A DNA stretch of 64,000 bases. Origin: Candidatus Chryseobacterium colombiense. GTDB lineage: Bacteria; Bacteroidota; Bacteroidia; Flavobacteriales; Weeksellaceae. The notes under the pieces are model-generated. The model was not told the origin of the DNA. It saw only the letters and a list, made by a program, of their open reading frames with translations, and did no database searches. The first letter of the stretch is position 1. The number at the start of each line of letters is the position of its first letter. The stretch covers positions 3,230,001-3,294,000 of the forward strand of contig CP119310.1 of NCBI GenBank assembly GCA_029203185.1. The letters are read 5' to 3'. Below are positions 44,853 to 53,833 of this stretch, in pieces. A program made the translations under genes and the position numbers.

Positions 44853-46004
44853 TTATAAACTATCTATAATTTTCATGATAGAATCTACGGAGTTTTGCAA
44901 GCTAAAGGGAATTGAATAGTCTTTCAAACTTTCTGAGTATGTATTAAAATATTCAGGGTTCTCAAGTGCTTTTCTCATACCGGAATAGATGCCTTCTTCT
45001 GAATTTTCAACGATTAATCCGATTTCTCCGTCATTCAGCATTTCTTTTACACCGGAAACTTCTGTAGCAATGATTTTCTTTTTCAGGGTAATTGCTTCAA
45101 AAAGAACGGTAGGAAAACCTTCGTATCTTGAGCTTAAAATGTAAAAATCCGAATGTTTAAAATAAGGATATGGATTATCTGTAAAACCAAGCATTGTAGC
45201 AGTATTATCAACACCTAATTCTGATTTTAATTTTTTGATATTTTCAAAATCATATCCGTTACCAACAATGAGAATCTGATGCCCGAAGCCTTCATCAAGA
45301 AGTTTTTTGTGTACTTTCAGCAATCTGTCGAAACCTTTCTGTGGAAAAACGGTTCCTACAGAAATAAACGTAGGAGAAGTTGTATCAAAGTTGTAATTAA
45401 GAACGGGTTTCTCAGCTTTGGTTAAAATTTCTTCGGTATCTAATGGATTGTAGATCTTTTCTACTTTATGTTTTTCTGCTTCATTTTGAGTCAGACTGAG
45501 AAAGGTCGTTTTGATTTTTTCCGAGATCACCATGATCTTATCAAAATCAAAAAACTTTTTTATTTCCTCATCGGTGTAGCCTTTTACTTCCGAAAGATCA
45601 TTGTGGATCCAAACTATTTTTTTAGAATTTTTTAGTGGAGAATTTAAAATCTCATCACGCATTCCGTGAATGGCAGCAAATTCAATATCATATTTTTTAC
45701 CATTTAATTTCCCGTTATAAAGTAGTTTGGGAAATCTTTTTAATACACTCTGATAGATTATCCGGTATATTTTCCTGGGGATATCCTGAATGCGGTTTGT
45801 GGTGATCATCTCGCCTTTATTCAGATATAAAATATTGATCCAGCTTGGAGCTTCGCTCAGATATTTCCCGGAATATAAATTAAGCAAAAGATCAATCTCA
45901 TATTTGTCTTTCGGGAGATTTTTAAGAAAAGTGACCAATACCTTCTCTGCTCCGCCATGTCGGAGGGAGCCTATCCGGATCAGTATTTTTTTTCTTTCGG
46001 CCAT
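44853..46004 (-). CDS. Glycosyltransferase family 4 protein (A)
   Basis: 383 residues with the GT-B fold. N-terminal IRIGSLRHGGAEKVL near residue 10 is the usual acceptor-side loop; SVGTVFPQKGFDRLLK near 215, SRYEGFPTVLFEA near 295 and EVSGVKEML near 320 are the GT4 donor-site motifs with the E-x7-E pattern. It transfers a sugar from a nucleotide donor in building a surface glycan, in the cytosol at the membrane. Its ATG immediately follows the stop of the upstream acyltransferase. Specific sugar unknown. Confidence 0.9.
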   Translation of the reverse strand: MAERKKILIRIGSLRHGGAEKVLVTFLKNLPKDKYEIDLLLNLYSGKYLSEAPSWINILYLNKGEMITTNRIQDIPRKIYRIIYQSVLKRFPKLLYNGKLNGKKYDIEFAAIHGMRDEILNSPLKNSKKIVWIHNDLSEVKGYTDEEIKKFFDFDKIMVISEKIKTTFLSLTQNEAEKHKVEKIYNPLDTEEILTKAEKPVLNYNFDTTSPTFISVGTVFPQKGFDRLLKVHKKLLDEGFGHQILIVGNGYDFENIKKLKSELGVDNTATMLGFTDNPYPYFKHSDFYILSSRYEGFPTVLFEAITLKKKIIATEVSGVKEMLNDGEIGLIVENSEEGIYSGMRKALENPEYFNTYSESLKDYSIPFSLQNSVDSIMKIIDSL

Positions 46005-46565
46005 TTATTTTACGGGTTTGTAAGTATGAGGAAGATGTTTTTTTATATAGGCATCTAATTGGGGACGCACAAGCTCAAGTTCTCTTGGATACATCACGTT
46101 GTTGGCTAATAACTTATCGCCATATTCTTCTATAGTACAGATAAATTTTGCGGGAACACCAGCAAAAACACTTCCTTTAGGCATAGACGTGGTTAAAATG
46201 GACCCAGCACCGAGAACACAATTGTCCTGCATTTCCACACCGGGCATAATTATGGTGTCTGCTCCGATCAGACATTGTTTACCAATTTTTATTCTCCCGA
46301 AAGTTCTTACATCTTTATATTTTTCAAAAAAATGAAGGGCATTTTGTCCGCCATCATGATTCACAAATCTTACATTGTTGGAAAACGTAGTTTCATCGCC
46401 GATTTCAATGAGAAAAGGCTCGGTTCCGAATTCGGGAACTTCTACAAAGCGGACGTTTTTGCCTACTTTTAATCCTTTGGCAATACAGACTTTCAGATAA
46501 ATATTCTGTATCATCCGATGGTAAGAGGTGTGAAGTTTAAGAATTAGGCGGTAAATAAAAAGCAT
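46005..46565 (-). CDS. Hexapeptide-repeat acyltransferase (B)
   Basis: 186 residues. Hexapeptide repeats form a left-handed beta-helix (LIEIGDETTFSNNVRFVNHDG, IGKQCLIGADTIIMPG, MQDNCVLGAGSILT), with the His in NHDGG that usually serves as catalytic base and the VFAGVPAKFI end loop. Similar to the maltose/xenobiotic acetyltransferase group acting in capsule and O-antigen loci. Lies between two GT4 genes with 4-base and 0-base junctions, so operon membership is clear. Acetyl acceptor unknown. Confidence 0.85.
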   Translation of the reverse strand: MLFIYRLILKLHTSYHRMIQNIYLKVCIAKGLKVGKNVRFVEVPEFGTEPFLIEIGDETTFSNNVRFVNHDGGQNALHFFEKYKDVRTFGRIKIGKQCLIGADTIIMPGVEMQDNCVLGAGSILTTSMPKGSVFAGVPAKFICTIEEYGDKLLANNVMYPRELELVRPQLDAYIKKHLPHTYKPVK

Positions 46566-46569
46566 TTTT

Positions 46570-47724
46570 TTATTTTTTTACTAAGTTAGTGATGATATTT
46601 TCAACCGCATCAAAAATTTTCTGATTGTCAAACTGTTTTTCAATGTCTTTCAGGTTTTCTTTAATGTTTGAAACGTAGTCCGGTTCTGTAAGGAATTTTT
46701 TCATCGCTTCATACATTTCTTCCGTTTCATAGTTGATGAGATGTCCTGTTTTTCCGTGAGCAATCATTTCCGGGATTCCTCCTACATTGGTTGAAATAAT
46801 AGGCTTTTGAAGGATTAATGAATCAGCAATAATTAATGGCCAGCTCTCGGATTCCGAAGGAAGAATGAAAAAATCCGCATTTTTTACGTAAGGATATGGA
46901 TTGAGCAATGAACCTAATAATTGAAAACTTTCGGTAACACCCAATTCCTGTGCCTGTTTCTTTAGATTTTCTTTTTCTTCACCATCGCCAATAACAATAA
47001 TATGATGGTCAAATCCTTCTCGCAACAGTTTTGAATGAGCTTCCATTAATTTATGGAATCCTTTTCTGCTGTGTAATCTTGCTACGGAAACAAAAACTGA
47101 TTTTTTAGGAAATTCGGGTTGAAAAGCCTTTGCTTTTTCTTTCAGTTCTTCAATTGGGATTGCATTTAAGATGACCTGATTTTCCGGAAGCTTAAGATCA
47201 GGATAGGTTTCCATTAAAATATCTCTGGTTTGCTGAGAACCAAAAATAAAATAATCAAACTGTGGAATCTGTTTCAAAATATCGGATACTAAAGGCTGAA
47301 GTTTAGGCAGTGTAATATCGGAATGAAACCAGCCGATTTTTTTTGAATTTTTATTGACAGAATTTAAAACCGACGAAAAAGCTGCATAGGTTGGAGCTAT
47401 TTCTACATCAAATTTTTCATTCAGAAGCTGATCTGCTATTTTCGGATTATTATGAGCTCTTTGAAGGCTGTATTTTCTTTTTGCAAGCTGAATTTTTTGG
47501 ATCAATAGATTTTTAGAAAAATCTTCTTTTCCATTTTCAAGATATACTTTTCGTACATGGTTCGGAAACTCATTGCGCAACTCTCCCTGATTGATATTCA
47601 AACAAACCGTCATCTCAAATTTTTCCTGATTGAGATTGTTCAGCATACTCAGGATTACCTTTTCTACGCCTCCCATTTCCATAGAACGGTGTCTGAAAAG
47701 CACTTTTATTTTATCATTTTTCAT
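46570..47724 (-). CDS. Glycosyltransferase family 4 protein (B)
   Basis: 384 residues, GT-B fold. RHRSMEMGGVEKVIL near residue 15, VSVARLHSRKGFHKLMEAH near 210, ILPSESESWPLIIADSL near 290 and STNVGGIPEMI near 315. It is similar in layout to the GT4 at 44853-46004 but not identical. Its start is 1 base after the stop of the GT2 upstream; the next gene follows after 4 bases. Role: extension of the surface glycan; donor and linkage unknown. Confidence 0.9.
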   Translation of the reverse strand: MKNDKIKVLFRHRSMEMGGVEKVILSMLNNLNQEKFEMTVCLNINQGELRNEFPNHVRKVYLENGKEDFSKNLLIQKIQLAKRKYSLQRAHNNPKIADQLLNEKFDVEIAPTYAAFSSVLNSVNKNSKKIGWFHSDITLPKLQPLVSDILKQIPQFDYFIFGSQQTRDILMETYPDLKLPENQVILNAIPIEELKEKAKAFQPEFPKKSVFVSVARLHSRKGFHKLMEAHSKLLREGFDHHIIVIGDGEEKENLKKQAQELGVTESFQLLGSLLNPYPYVKNADFFILPSESESWPLIIADSLILQKPIISTNVGGIPEMIAHGKTGHLINYETEEMYEAMKKFLTEPDYVSNIKENLKDIEKQFDNQKIFDAVENIITNLVKK

Positions 47725-47725
47725 C

Positions 47726-48565
47726 TTAGCTCAATAGTTGTTGTACGAATATTCTAAGTTTTTTCATTACGCGGTATGAAATCGCATTCTGATATTCAAG
47801 AAGGTTATAGATTTCTTTTGCATTGCTATATTCATCCGGGATTTTTTTACCGTTGATGGAGCTTAAGCCTCTTCTTTTCATCGCATTGAAAATTACTTTA
47901 GAAAAATATTCCCGGGATTGGGGTCTGTTGTCATTTTGAGAAATTCCACCCAAATGGTTTCTATAGAGATAATTGGGCTCATCAATATATTTTACCTTCC
48001 CTTTTTCGTACATTTTAAGATAAAGATCCTGATCTTCTGCAATTCTCATAGAGGTATTTATCTTTTCGGTCTGTTCATAGATTTCTTTTCTGAAGCATAC
48101 AAAATGTACGATATGAACAGGGCAATTGAAAAAGTAAGCATCACCATTTACAACCTGCATTCCGGATTTAAATCTTTCAATAGGTTTTAGATGCTCATCA
48201 CATTTTACAAAACTGGAATAGGTAAGAACCGTATTTTTATCCTTATTAAAGATCTTCATGCTTGCTTCCAAAGCATTTGGAGTAATGGCGTCATCCGGAT
48301 CTACGAAACCGCATATTTCTCCGGCTGCAAGTTCAATCAGTTTGCTTTTTGTAATTCCGACTCCGCTGTTTTCAACATTTTGGAAAACTTTAAACCGGGA
48401 ATCATTACCGATAATCTGATGGATACTTTCAAGAGAATCGTCTGTTGAAGCATCATCCAGAATTATAGCCTCCCAATTTTTATAAGTTTGGGTGATAATT
48501 GATTCATAACAGGTTTTGAAAAATTTTCCGTTATTATAATTGGCAATCAGAATTGAAAATTTCAT
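47726..48565 (-). CDS. Glycosyltransferase family 2 protein (A)
   Basis: 279 residues, GT-A fold. ILIANYNNGKFF near residue 5, ILDDASTDDS near 36, and the DxD-like metal site VDPDDAITP near 88; RIAEDQDLYLKMYEKG near 175 holds the ED acceptor motif. First gene of the minus-strand group that ends at 44272. It diverges from the plus-strand methyltransferase, with a promoter region of about 100 bases between them. Sugar specificity unknown. Confidence 0.9.
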   Translation of the reverse strand: MKFSILIANYNNGKFFKTCYESIITQTYKNWEAIILDDASTDDSLESIHQIIGNDSRFKVFQNVENSGVGITKSKLIELAAGEICGFVDPDDAITPNALEASMKIFNKDKNTVLTYSSFVKCDEHLKPIERFKSGMQVVNGDAYFFNCPVHIVHFVCFRKEIYEQTEKINTSMRIAEDQDLYLKMYEKGKVKYIDEPNYLYRNHLGGISQNDNRPQSREYFSKVIFNAMKRRGLSSINGKKIPDEYSNAKEIYNLLEYQNAISYRVMKKLRIFVQQLLS

Positions 48566-48644
48566 TCGGAGACTAATAGTTTGATGAAAAGATTAATTCA
48601 AAAATATAATTATTCTTTAAAATAGGCAATTGAATGAAAATCTT

Positions 48645-48652
48645 TATTTTTG
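48645..48652 (+). promoter_or_regulatory. Promoter -7 box of the plus-strand acylation island
   Basis: TATTTTTG, 19 bases before the GTG start at 48672. It lies downstream of an in-frame ATG at 48630, which therefore is unlikely to be used. Confidence 0.55.
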
Positions 48653-48671
48653 TTGTATTAAAGCAGACACA

Positions 48672-49442
48672 GTGAGTGAAATAAGAAGAGTTGTAAAAAC
48701 GTTTATAGGGTATTTAAAAAGACCTGATCTCTATCCGGAACTGGGCAGAAAGATTCTGAAAAATACGATCAACAGAAATAATGCTTTCAAAGGAAAGGAA
48801 AAAACAAATTCCTGGGCATCTTCAAAGGCGATTTCTCAGGAGGAAGCAATTCATAAGCTTTTCAGAGTAAATTCCGGAGCATTCAGCAATGAATTTCAGG
48901 ATGTTTTGAAACGGGCAGGAGAAAAAGAAAAGGAATGTCCTATCAAAATGGGAGGGGCAGGAGCTTTGGAACTGATTTATTATGCCTGTGAGTATTCAAA
49001 TGCGCAGCATGTTGTGGAAACAGGTGTTGCTTATGGTTGGTCTTCATTGGCTGCGTTACTTTCGTTAAGAAAAAGAAACGGAATACTATATAGTTCTGAT
49101 ATGCCTTATCTTGGTCAGAATGGAGATCAGTATGTAGGCTATGTCGTTCCGGAAGATCTGAAATCCAACTGGAAGCTTTTCCGTTTTGCAGATAAAGAAT
49201 CTCTACCTAAAATCTTTGCCGAAACTTCTGGTTTTGATGTGGTTCATTATGATTCGGATAAAAGCTATGACGGAAGAATATGGGCTTATCAGGAGCTTTA
49301 CCGGAATTTAAGAAAAGGAGGCGTTTTTATGAGTGATGATATCGGGGATAACTCTGCTTATCAGGATTTCTGCGAAAAGAATGGTATTGATACTACGGTG
49401 GTAGAGTTTGAAGGAAAATTTGTGGGTGTTTTTATAAAATAA
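48672..49442 (+). CDS. SAM-dependent methyltransferase, GTG start
   Basis: 256 residues from the GTG at 48672 (VSEIRRVVKTF). An ATG 42 bases upstream precedes the likely promoter. Class I methyltransferase fold: VVETGVAYGWSSLAAL near residue 115 is the SAM-binding motif I, SSDMPYL follows, HYDSDKSYDGR near 195 is motif II and RKGGVFMSDD near 220. Similar to Methyltransf_24-type enzymes. It precedes acyltransferase and MBOAT genes and may O-methylate a sugar. Acceptor unknown. Confidence 0.82.
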   Translation: MSEIRRVVKTFIGYLKRPDLYPELGRKILKNTINRNNAFKGKEKTNSWASSKAISQEEAIHKLFRVNSGAFSNEFQDVLKRAGEKEKECPIKMGGAGALELIYYACEYSNAQHVVETGVAYGWSSLAALLSLRKRNGILYSSDMPYLGQNGDQYVGYVVPEDLKSNWKLFRFADKESLPKIFAETSGFDVVHYDSDKSYDGRIWAYQELYRNLRKGGVFMSDDIGDNSAYQDFCEKNGIDTTVVEFEGKFVGVFIK

Positions 49443-49452
49443 GATCAGGTTT

Positions 49453-50478
49453 TTGAAAATTACTCAGATTACTTTTACACGATTTGTCGCTGCATTGGCA
49501 ATTGTGATTTCACATTTCAATAAAGATGTATTTCTCTATAAGATCCCCTATCTCTCCGAAGTTTTTCTGAGAGCGAATGTGGGGGTAAGTTATTTTTTTA
49601 TCCTTTCCGGTTTTATTATGGTCATTGCTTATCATAAAAAAGAAAAAATCGGTTACGGAGATTATTATCGGAACAGATTCGCAAGAATTTATCCTTTATA
49701 TGTGGTAGGATTGCTGCTTTTGTGGTTTACCCGGGAAGAAAAATTTCTATTTACGGATATTCTTTTATATCTCTTTGGGCTCCAGAGCTGGATTCCGGGT
49801 AAAGCAATGGTTTTGAATTTTCCGGGTTGGTCTATCTCTGTTGAATTTTTGTTTTATCTGCTGTTTCCTTTTCTTTATAATTATTTATATTCAAAAAAGA
49901 ATAAAAGAATTTGGGTGATAGCTATTCTTATCTGGATTGTTACACAGATTTTTTCAAACTTATACATGAAATCTGGTTTTTACACGGGTCCACATACGGT
50001 AAGTCATGATTTTATTACCTATTTCCCGTTACTTCATATCAATGAGTTTCTGATAGGAAACCTTGCGGGATTGTTTTTTATTAAAAATCATAAACAAAAG
50101 GATTTTGATCTTTTAATAAGTCTCATTTTTATAGGGATTTTATTATGTTTAATATTTGTTCCGCTCTATTTTCATAATGGATTAATGGGTGTTTTGTTTA
50201 TTCCTCTTATTCTTTTGATTTCCAGAAATAATGGGATTTTAACAAAGATATTTTCTTTCAAACCTTTAGAATATTTAGGAGAGATCAGTTATGCTATTTA
50301 CATTACGCATATTCCTGTTTTATATATTCTGAGGCAGCTGGTTTGGAAGAAGTATATTTTTGATATTGATGTCATGTTTGGGGCTTACATGATTGCTTTG
50401 CTTCTAAGCTCGGCGTTGTTTTATCAGACTGTTGAAAGTCCTGCGAGAGAATTTTTGAGAAAAATCAAATTAAAATGA
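49453..50478 (+). CDS. Acyltransferase 3 family membrane protein, TTG start
   Basis: 341 residues from TTG 49453; an in-frame stop lies just upstream, and TFTRFVAALAIVISHF at residues 7-22 carries the catalytic His of the family, so no later start fits. About ten predicted helices, with the RxYPLY motif (FARIYPLYVVG near 80) and FPGWSISVEFLFYLLFPF near 125. These inner-membrane enzymes (OafA/YrhL) move acetyl or other acyl groups from the cytosol to surface glycans. It lies 10 bases after the methyltransferase. Confidence 0.92.
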   Translation: MKITQITFTRFVAALAIVISHFNKDVFLYKIPYLSEVFLRANVGVSYFFILSGFIMVIAYHKKEKIGYGDYYRNRFARIYPLYVVGLLLLWFTREEKFLFTDILLYLFGLQSWIPGKAMVLNFPGWSISVEFLFYLLFPFLYNYLYSKKNKRIWVIAILIWIVTQIFSNLYMKSGFYTGPHTVSHDFITYFPLLHINEFLIGNLAGLFFIKNHKQKDFDLLISLIFIGILLCLIFVPLYFHNGLMGVLFIPLILLISRNNGILTKIFSFKPLEYLGEISYAIYITHIPVLYILRQLVWKKYIFDIDVMFGAYMIALLLSSALFYQTVESPAREFLRKIKLK

Positions 50479-50517
50479 TTAGTTTTAAAAAATTAGTTTG
50501 GAAAGTAATAATTAGAC

Positions 50518-51948
50518 ATGCTGTTTAACTCATTTGGTTTTTTGATTTTCTTACCAATTGTATTTATACTTTATTGGTTCGTTTTTCATAAAAAATTTCA
50601 GTATCAGAATATTTTGCTTCTTCTTGCAAGTTTTTATTTTTATGCTTGCTGGGATTGGCGATTCATGTTTCTTTTGCTTTTTTCCATATTGCTGGACTAT
50701 TTTTCCGGAATTAAGATTGAAAATAGTTCAGGTAAGCGTGAAGCTAAAATTTGGCTTACACTTAGTATCGTGATCAATCTTGGATTTTTGTGCTTCTTTA
50801 AATATTATAATTTTTTTATTGAAAGTTTTGCTGATCTGCTCAGTGGTTTTGGACTGAAAATAAATATGTGGCTGTTGAATATTGTTCTTCCTGTCGGAAT
50901 TTCATTTTACACATTTCATGGGCTTTCATATGTTATTGATGTTTATAAAAAGAGAATTTCTTCTGAGAAAAATTTTATAGATTATGCTGTATTTGTAAGT
51001 TATTTTCCATTGCTTGTTGCTGGTCCCATCGAGAGAGCTACTCATCTTTTACCTCAAATTCAGCGTAAAAGAGCTTTTAATTATGAACAGGCTGCAGACG
51101 GATTGCGGCAGATGCTATGGGGCTTTTTTAAAAAGATGGTGATTGCAGACAATTGTGCTCCTCTTGTTAATGAGATTTTTAATAACTATCATTCAGAAAG
51201 TTCTGTAACTCTTGTCTTAGGGGTTATATTATTTGCTTTCCAGATTTATGGAGATTTTTCAGGGTATTCTGATATTGCCTTGGGAGTTTCAAGATTATTT
51301 GGAATTGAATTGCTTAAAAACTTTGCATTTCCTTATTTCTCCCGTGATATTGCTGAATTTTGGCGAAGATGGCATATTTCTCTTTCCTCCTGGTTCAGAG
51401 ATTATCTCTATATTCCATTAGGAGGAAGTAAAGGAGGACTCTGGATGAAAATCAGAAATACATTTGCCATTTTCCTCGTTTCGGGTTTCTGGCATGGTGC
51501 AAACTGGACTTTTATTGTTTGGGGAGGTCTCAACGCTATTTATTTTCTCCCGCTTTTGTTAACAAAAACAAATCGACAAAACCTTGAGGTTATTGCACAA
51601 AATAAATTTCTTCCTAGTTTAAAAGAACTTTTTCAGGTTGTTGTTACGTTTGCCATTACTTGTTTTGCTTGGATTTTTTTTAGAGCAGATTCCGTTTCAG
51701 ATGCTTTACTGTATATCAAAACTATGGGGACCGGAAAGTGGGAACTGTCAAACCCTTTTCCTTCCAAGGTTTTTGCTTTAATTGGTATTATGCTTTTGAT
51801 AGAATGGATCAATAGAAGCCGATTTCATGGGTTTGAAATTAAAAGATACAACCCGTGGCTGAGAAGGGTACTGTATGTGGCTTTTTTATATATAATCATC
51901 CGATATGCAAATTTCGGGAATAATGAATTTATTTATTTCCAATTTTAA
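50518..51948 (+). CDS. MBOAT family O-acyltransferase (AlgI/DltB-like)
   Basis: 476 residues with 10 or more helices. FPLLVAGPIERATHLLPQI near residue 165, FGLYGFSGYSDIA-like QIYGDFSGYSDIALG near 245, FWRRWHISLSSWFRDYLYIPLGG near 280, and the catalytic His326 in SGFWHGANWTF. AlgI-type proteins transfer acetyl groups across the inner membrane to a periplasmic partner. The partner-type SGNH gene follows after one base, forming the two-part AlgI/AlgJ or DltB/DltD arrangement. Confidence 0.95.
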   Translation: MLFNSFGFLIFLPIVFILYWFVFHKKFQYQNILLLLASFYFYACWDWRFMFLLLFSILLDYFSGIKIENSSGKREAKIWLTLSIVINLGFLCFFKYYNFFIESFADLLSGFGLKINMWLLNIVLPVGISFYTFHGLSYVIDVYKKRISSEKNFIDYAVFVSYFPLLVAGPIERATHLLPQIQRKRAFNYEQAADGLRQMLWGFFKKMVIADNCAPLVNEIFNNYHSESSVTLVLGVILFAFQIYGDFSGYSDIALGVSRLFGIELLKNFAFPYFSRDIAEFWRRWHISLSSWFRDYLYIPLGGSKGGLWMKIRNTFAIFLVSGFWHGANWTFIVWGGLNAIYFLPLLLTKTNRQNLEVIAQNKFLPSLKELFQVVVTFAITCFAWIFFRADSVSDALLYIKTMGTGKWELSNPFPSKVFALIGIMLLIEWINRSRFHGFEIKRYNPWLRRVLYVAFLYIIIRYANFGNNEFIYFQF

Positions 51949-51949
51949 T

Positions 51950-52864
51950 ATGAAAAGATTTTTATTAAAAATATTGCCTTATTTTTTAGGAGTTGTCTTA
52001 GTTTTTGCGGTACTGGGAGCATTTGCCGATGGAAACACAGATGATAATTACAGGCATTTTGCGGTTCCGAAACCTCAAAATATTATTCTGGGAGATTCAA
52101 GAGGTTCACAGGCTGTAATTCCTGATGTTTTGCAGTCGAAATTATCGGTAGCTTTTGATAATTTTTCTTTGAATGTTGTAGAATCACCTTATGGAAAAGT
52201 GTATTTGGAAGCCCTAAAAAGAAAACTGGATCCGGAAACAAAAAATGGAATTTTTATTTTAACGGTTGATCCCTGGAATCTTTCTCTCAACAAAAATATT
52301 AAAAGTTTAAAAGAATATCCGGAAGAACATTCTCCACTGAAAAATATGTATTTTTATGATTGGTCTCCTAATTATGAATATCTTCTGAGAAATTATCCGA
52401 GAAGCTGGTTTAAGATCTACCTGGAAAGAGAGGAAACGGGAAAATCAAATACTTATCTGCATAAAAACGGATGGCTTGAAGTAAATGTTGATATGAATAA
52501 AGATTCGGTTGCAGCAAGGGAGAAAAATAAAATTGATTTTTATAATAAATTAGCTGCAGAAAATCAATTATCTCCGGAAAGAATACAGGCTTTTAAACAA
52601 ATCATAAACTATCTTAAGCCTAAAGGAACGGTTTTTATTGTAAGAATTCCTGCTTCAAAATCAATTATTGAAATTGAGAATAAAAAATATCCTGATTTTA
52701 GCGGTTTAATGAATGGAATTGCTGATCAAAACAACATCAAATTCTTTGATTTTTCGGCTTCTTATAAAGAATATTTATATACAGATGGCAATCATATGTA
52801 TAAACAAAGTGGTAAGACTTTTTCTTCGCAGATTGCAGATTCTATTTTGATGAATAAATATTAA
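51950..52864 (+). CDS. SGNH-like partner of the MBOAT protein
   Basis: 304 residues from ATG 51950, one base after the MBOAT stop; a start 45 bases upstream overlaps MBOAT and is rejected. One N-terminal membrane anchor (about 5-25), then a periplasmic domain with GDSRGSQ (Ser50 as nucleophile) and DGNH near the C-terminus (Asp279, His282), the catalytic blocks of SGNH hydrolases and of AlgJ/DltD-type partners. It would finish O-acylation of a surface glycan. Its stop codon overlaps that of the convergent GT2 gene. Confidence 0.8.
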   Translation: MKRFLLKILPYFLGVVLVFAVLGAFADGNTDDNYRHFAVPKPQNIILGDSRGSQAVIPDVLQSKLSVAFDNFSLNVVESPYGKVYLEALKRKLDPETKNGIFILTVDPWNLSLNKNIKSLKEYPEEHSPLKNMYFYDWSPNYEYLLRNYPRSWFKIYLEREETGKSNTYLHKNGWLEVNVDMNKDSVAAREKNKIDFYNKLAAENQLSPERIQAFKQIINYLKPKGTVFIVRIPASKSIIEIENKKYPDFSGLMNGIADQNNIKFFDFSASYKEYLYTDGNHMYKQSGKTFSSQIADSILMNKY

Positions 52865-53802
52865 AAAAGATCTCGGCGAAAATTAATATTATAAAGCCCT
52901 GATCTGATACTTGTGTAATCCGTGATCAGGTATTTGAAAATCATTCCCCACTTTTTGGCAACGGAAGAATTAGCTATTTCCCAGCTTCTGTGCATTCTTT
53001 TAATATGTGTTCTAATATTTTCGGGAATCGTAGGCTCGTTTTCTGCCCATTTATTGACTTCTCTCCAAAGCATTACTCTCGTAATGGAAGGTTTTACTTT
53101 GTTTGAATCTACTTGTGTAATTCTGTTGTTTTCGTGTACTCCTCGCATAGCGACTGCCTTATCCAAAATTCCGGGATGAAATTTAAGATAAAATGAACTT
53201 CTGAATAGAAATTCTGTATCCTGATGAAGCCTGAGATGGGTTTTAAAAACGGGCTGTATTTTATCCAATAAAGATTTTCTTCTTATCGTAAGACTGTCAA
53301 TACTGAAAAGCCCGAAACTTCCTTTCATATTCAGTAGTCCAGGAAATACATCTTTGGGATCATGCTTTTTATAAACGGTTGTCAGGCGATCTCCGAAAAG
53401 TGGATAATACTGCTCTTTTGCTTTTTCAGAATAATAATGTACTCCTAAAGCTCCATAAACAGCATCGACTTCCTGGTCTTCAAACAGTTTTTTTTCAGCA
53501 TCAAATCTGTTGGGAAGATAATAATCATCAGCATCAAGAAAAGCAATAAAATCTCCTGTCGCTTTTTCAATACCCAGGTTTCTGCTTGCTCCTGCTCCGT
53601 GGTTTTCCTTGTCCGGATGTTGGAAAAGTTTTACCCGCTCATATTTTTTTTCAAGTTGTAGACAAACTTCCAGCGCGTTATCGGGAGATTTATCTTCTAC
53701 TAAAATAACTTCAGAAACCTCATCAAACTGCAAAGCGGATTCCACAGCTTGTGTAATATAGTTTTCGGCATTATAAACAGGAGTGATTACGGAGATTTTC
53801 AT
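52861..53802 (-). CDS. Glycosyltransferase family 2 protein (B)
   Basis: 313 residues, GT-A fold. SVITPVYNAENYI near residue 4, VEDKSPDNA near 34, AFLDADDYYLPNRFDAEK near 88 with the DADD metal site, and LRLHQDTEFLFRS near 200. Clear paralogue of the GT2 at 53834-54784 (both have NHGAGA, ADDYYLPNRFDAEK, RGVH). Its TAA shares the TTAA at 52861-52864 with the convergent SGNH gene stop. Part of the right-hand operon; sugar unknown. Confidence 0.92.
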   Translation of the reverse strand: MKISVITPVYNAENYITQAVESALQFDEVSEVILVEDKSPDNALEVCLQLEKKYERVKLFQHPDKENHGAGASRNLGIEKATGDFIAFLDADDYYLPNRFDAEKKLFEDQEVDAVYGALGVHYYSEKAKEQYYPLFGDRLTTVYKKHDPKDVFPGLLNMKGSFGLFSIDSLTIRRKSLLDKIQPVFKTHLRLHQDTEFLFRSSFYLKFHPGILDKAVAMRGVHENNRITQVDSNKVKPSITRVMLWREVNKWAENEPTIPENIRTHIKRMHRSWEIANSSVAKKWGMIFKYLITDYTSIRSGLYNINFRRDLF

Positions 53803-53833
53803 TTTATTTCTATACTGTAAATATATAGTTTAT

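Noticed and set aside
48630..48671. ATG at 48630 as methyltransferase start
   Set aside because: Lies before the -7 box at 48645-48652, and its 14 extra codons have no family support; GTG at 48672 fits better.
51905..51949. Longer start of the SGNH-like gene
   Set aside because: Would overlap the MBOAT coding end; the signal-anchor begins at ATG 51950.
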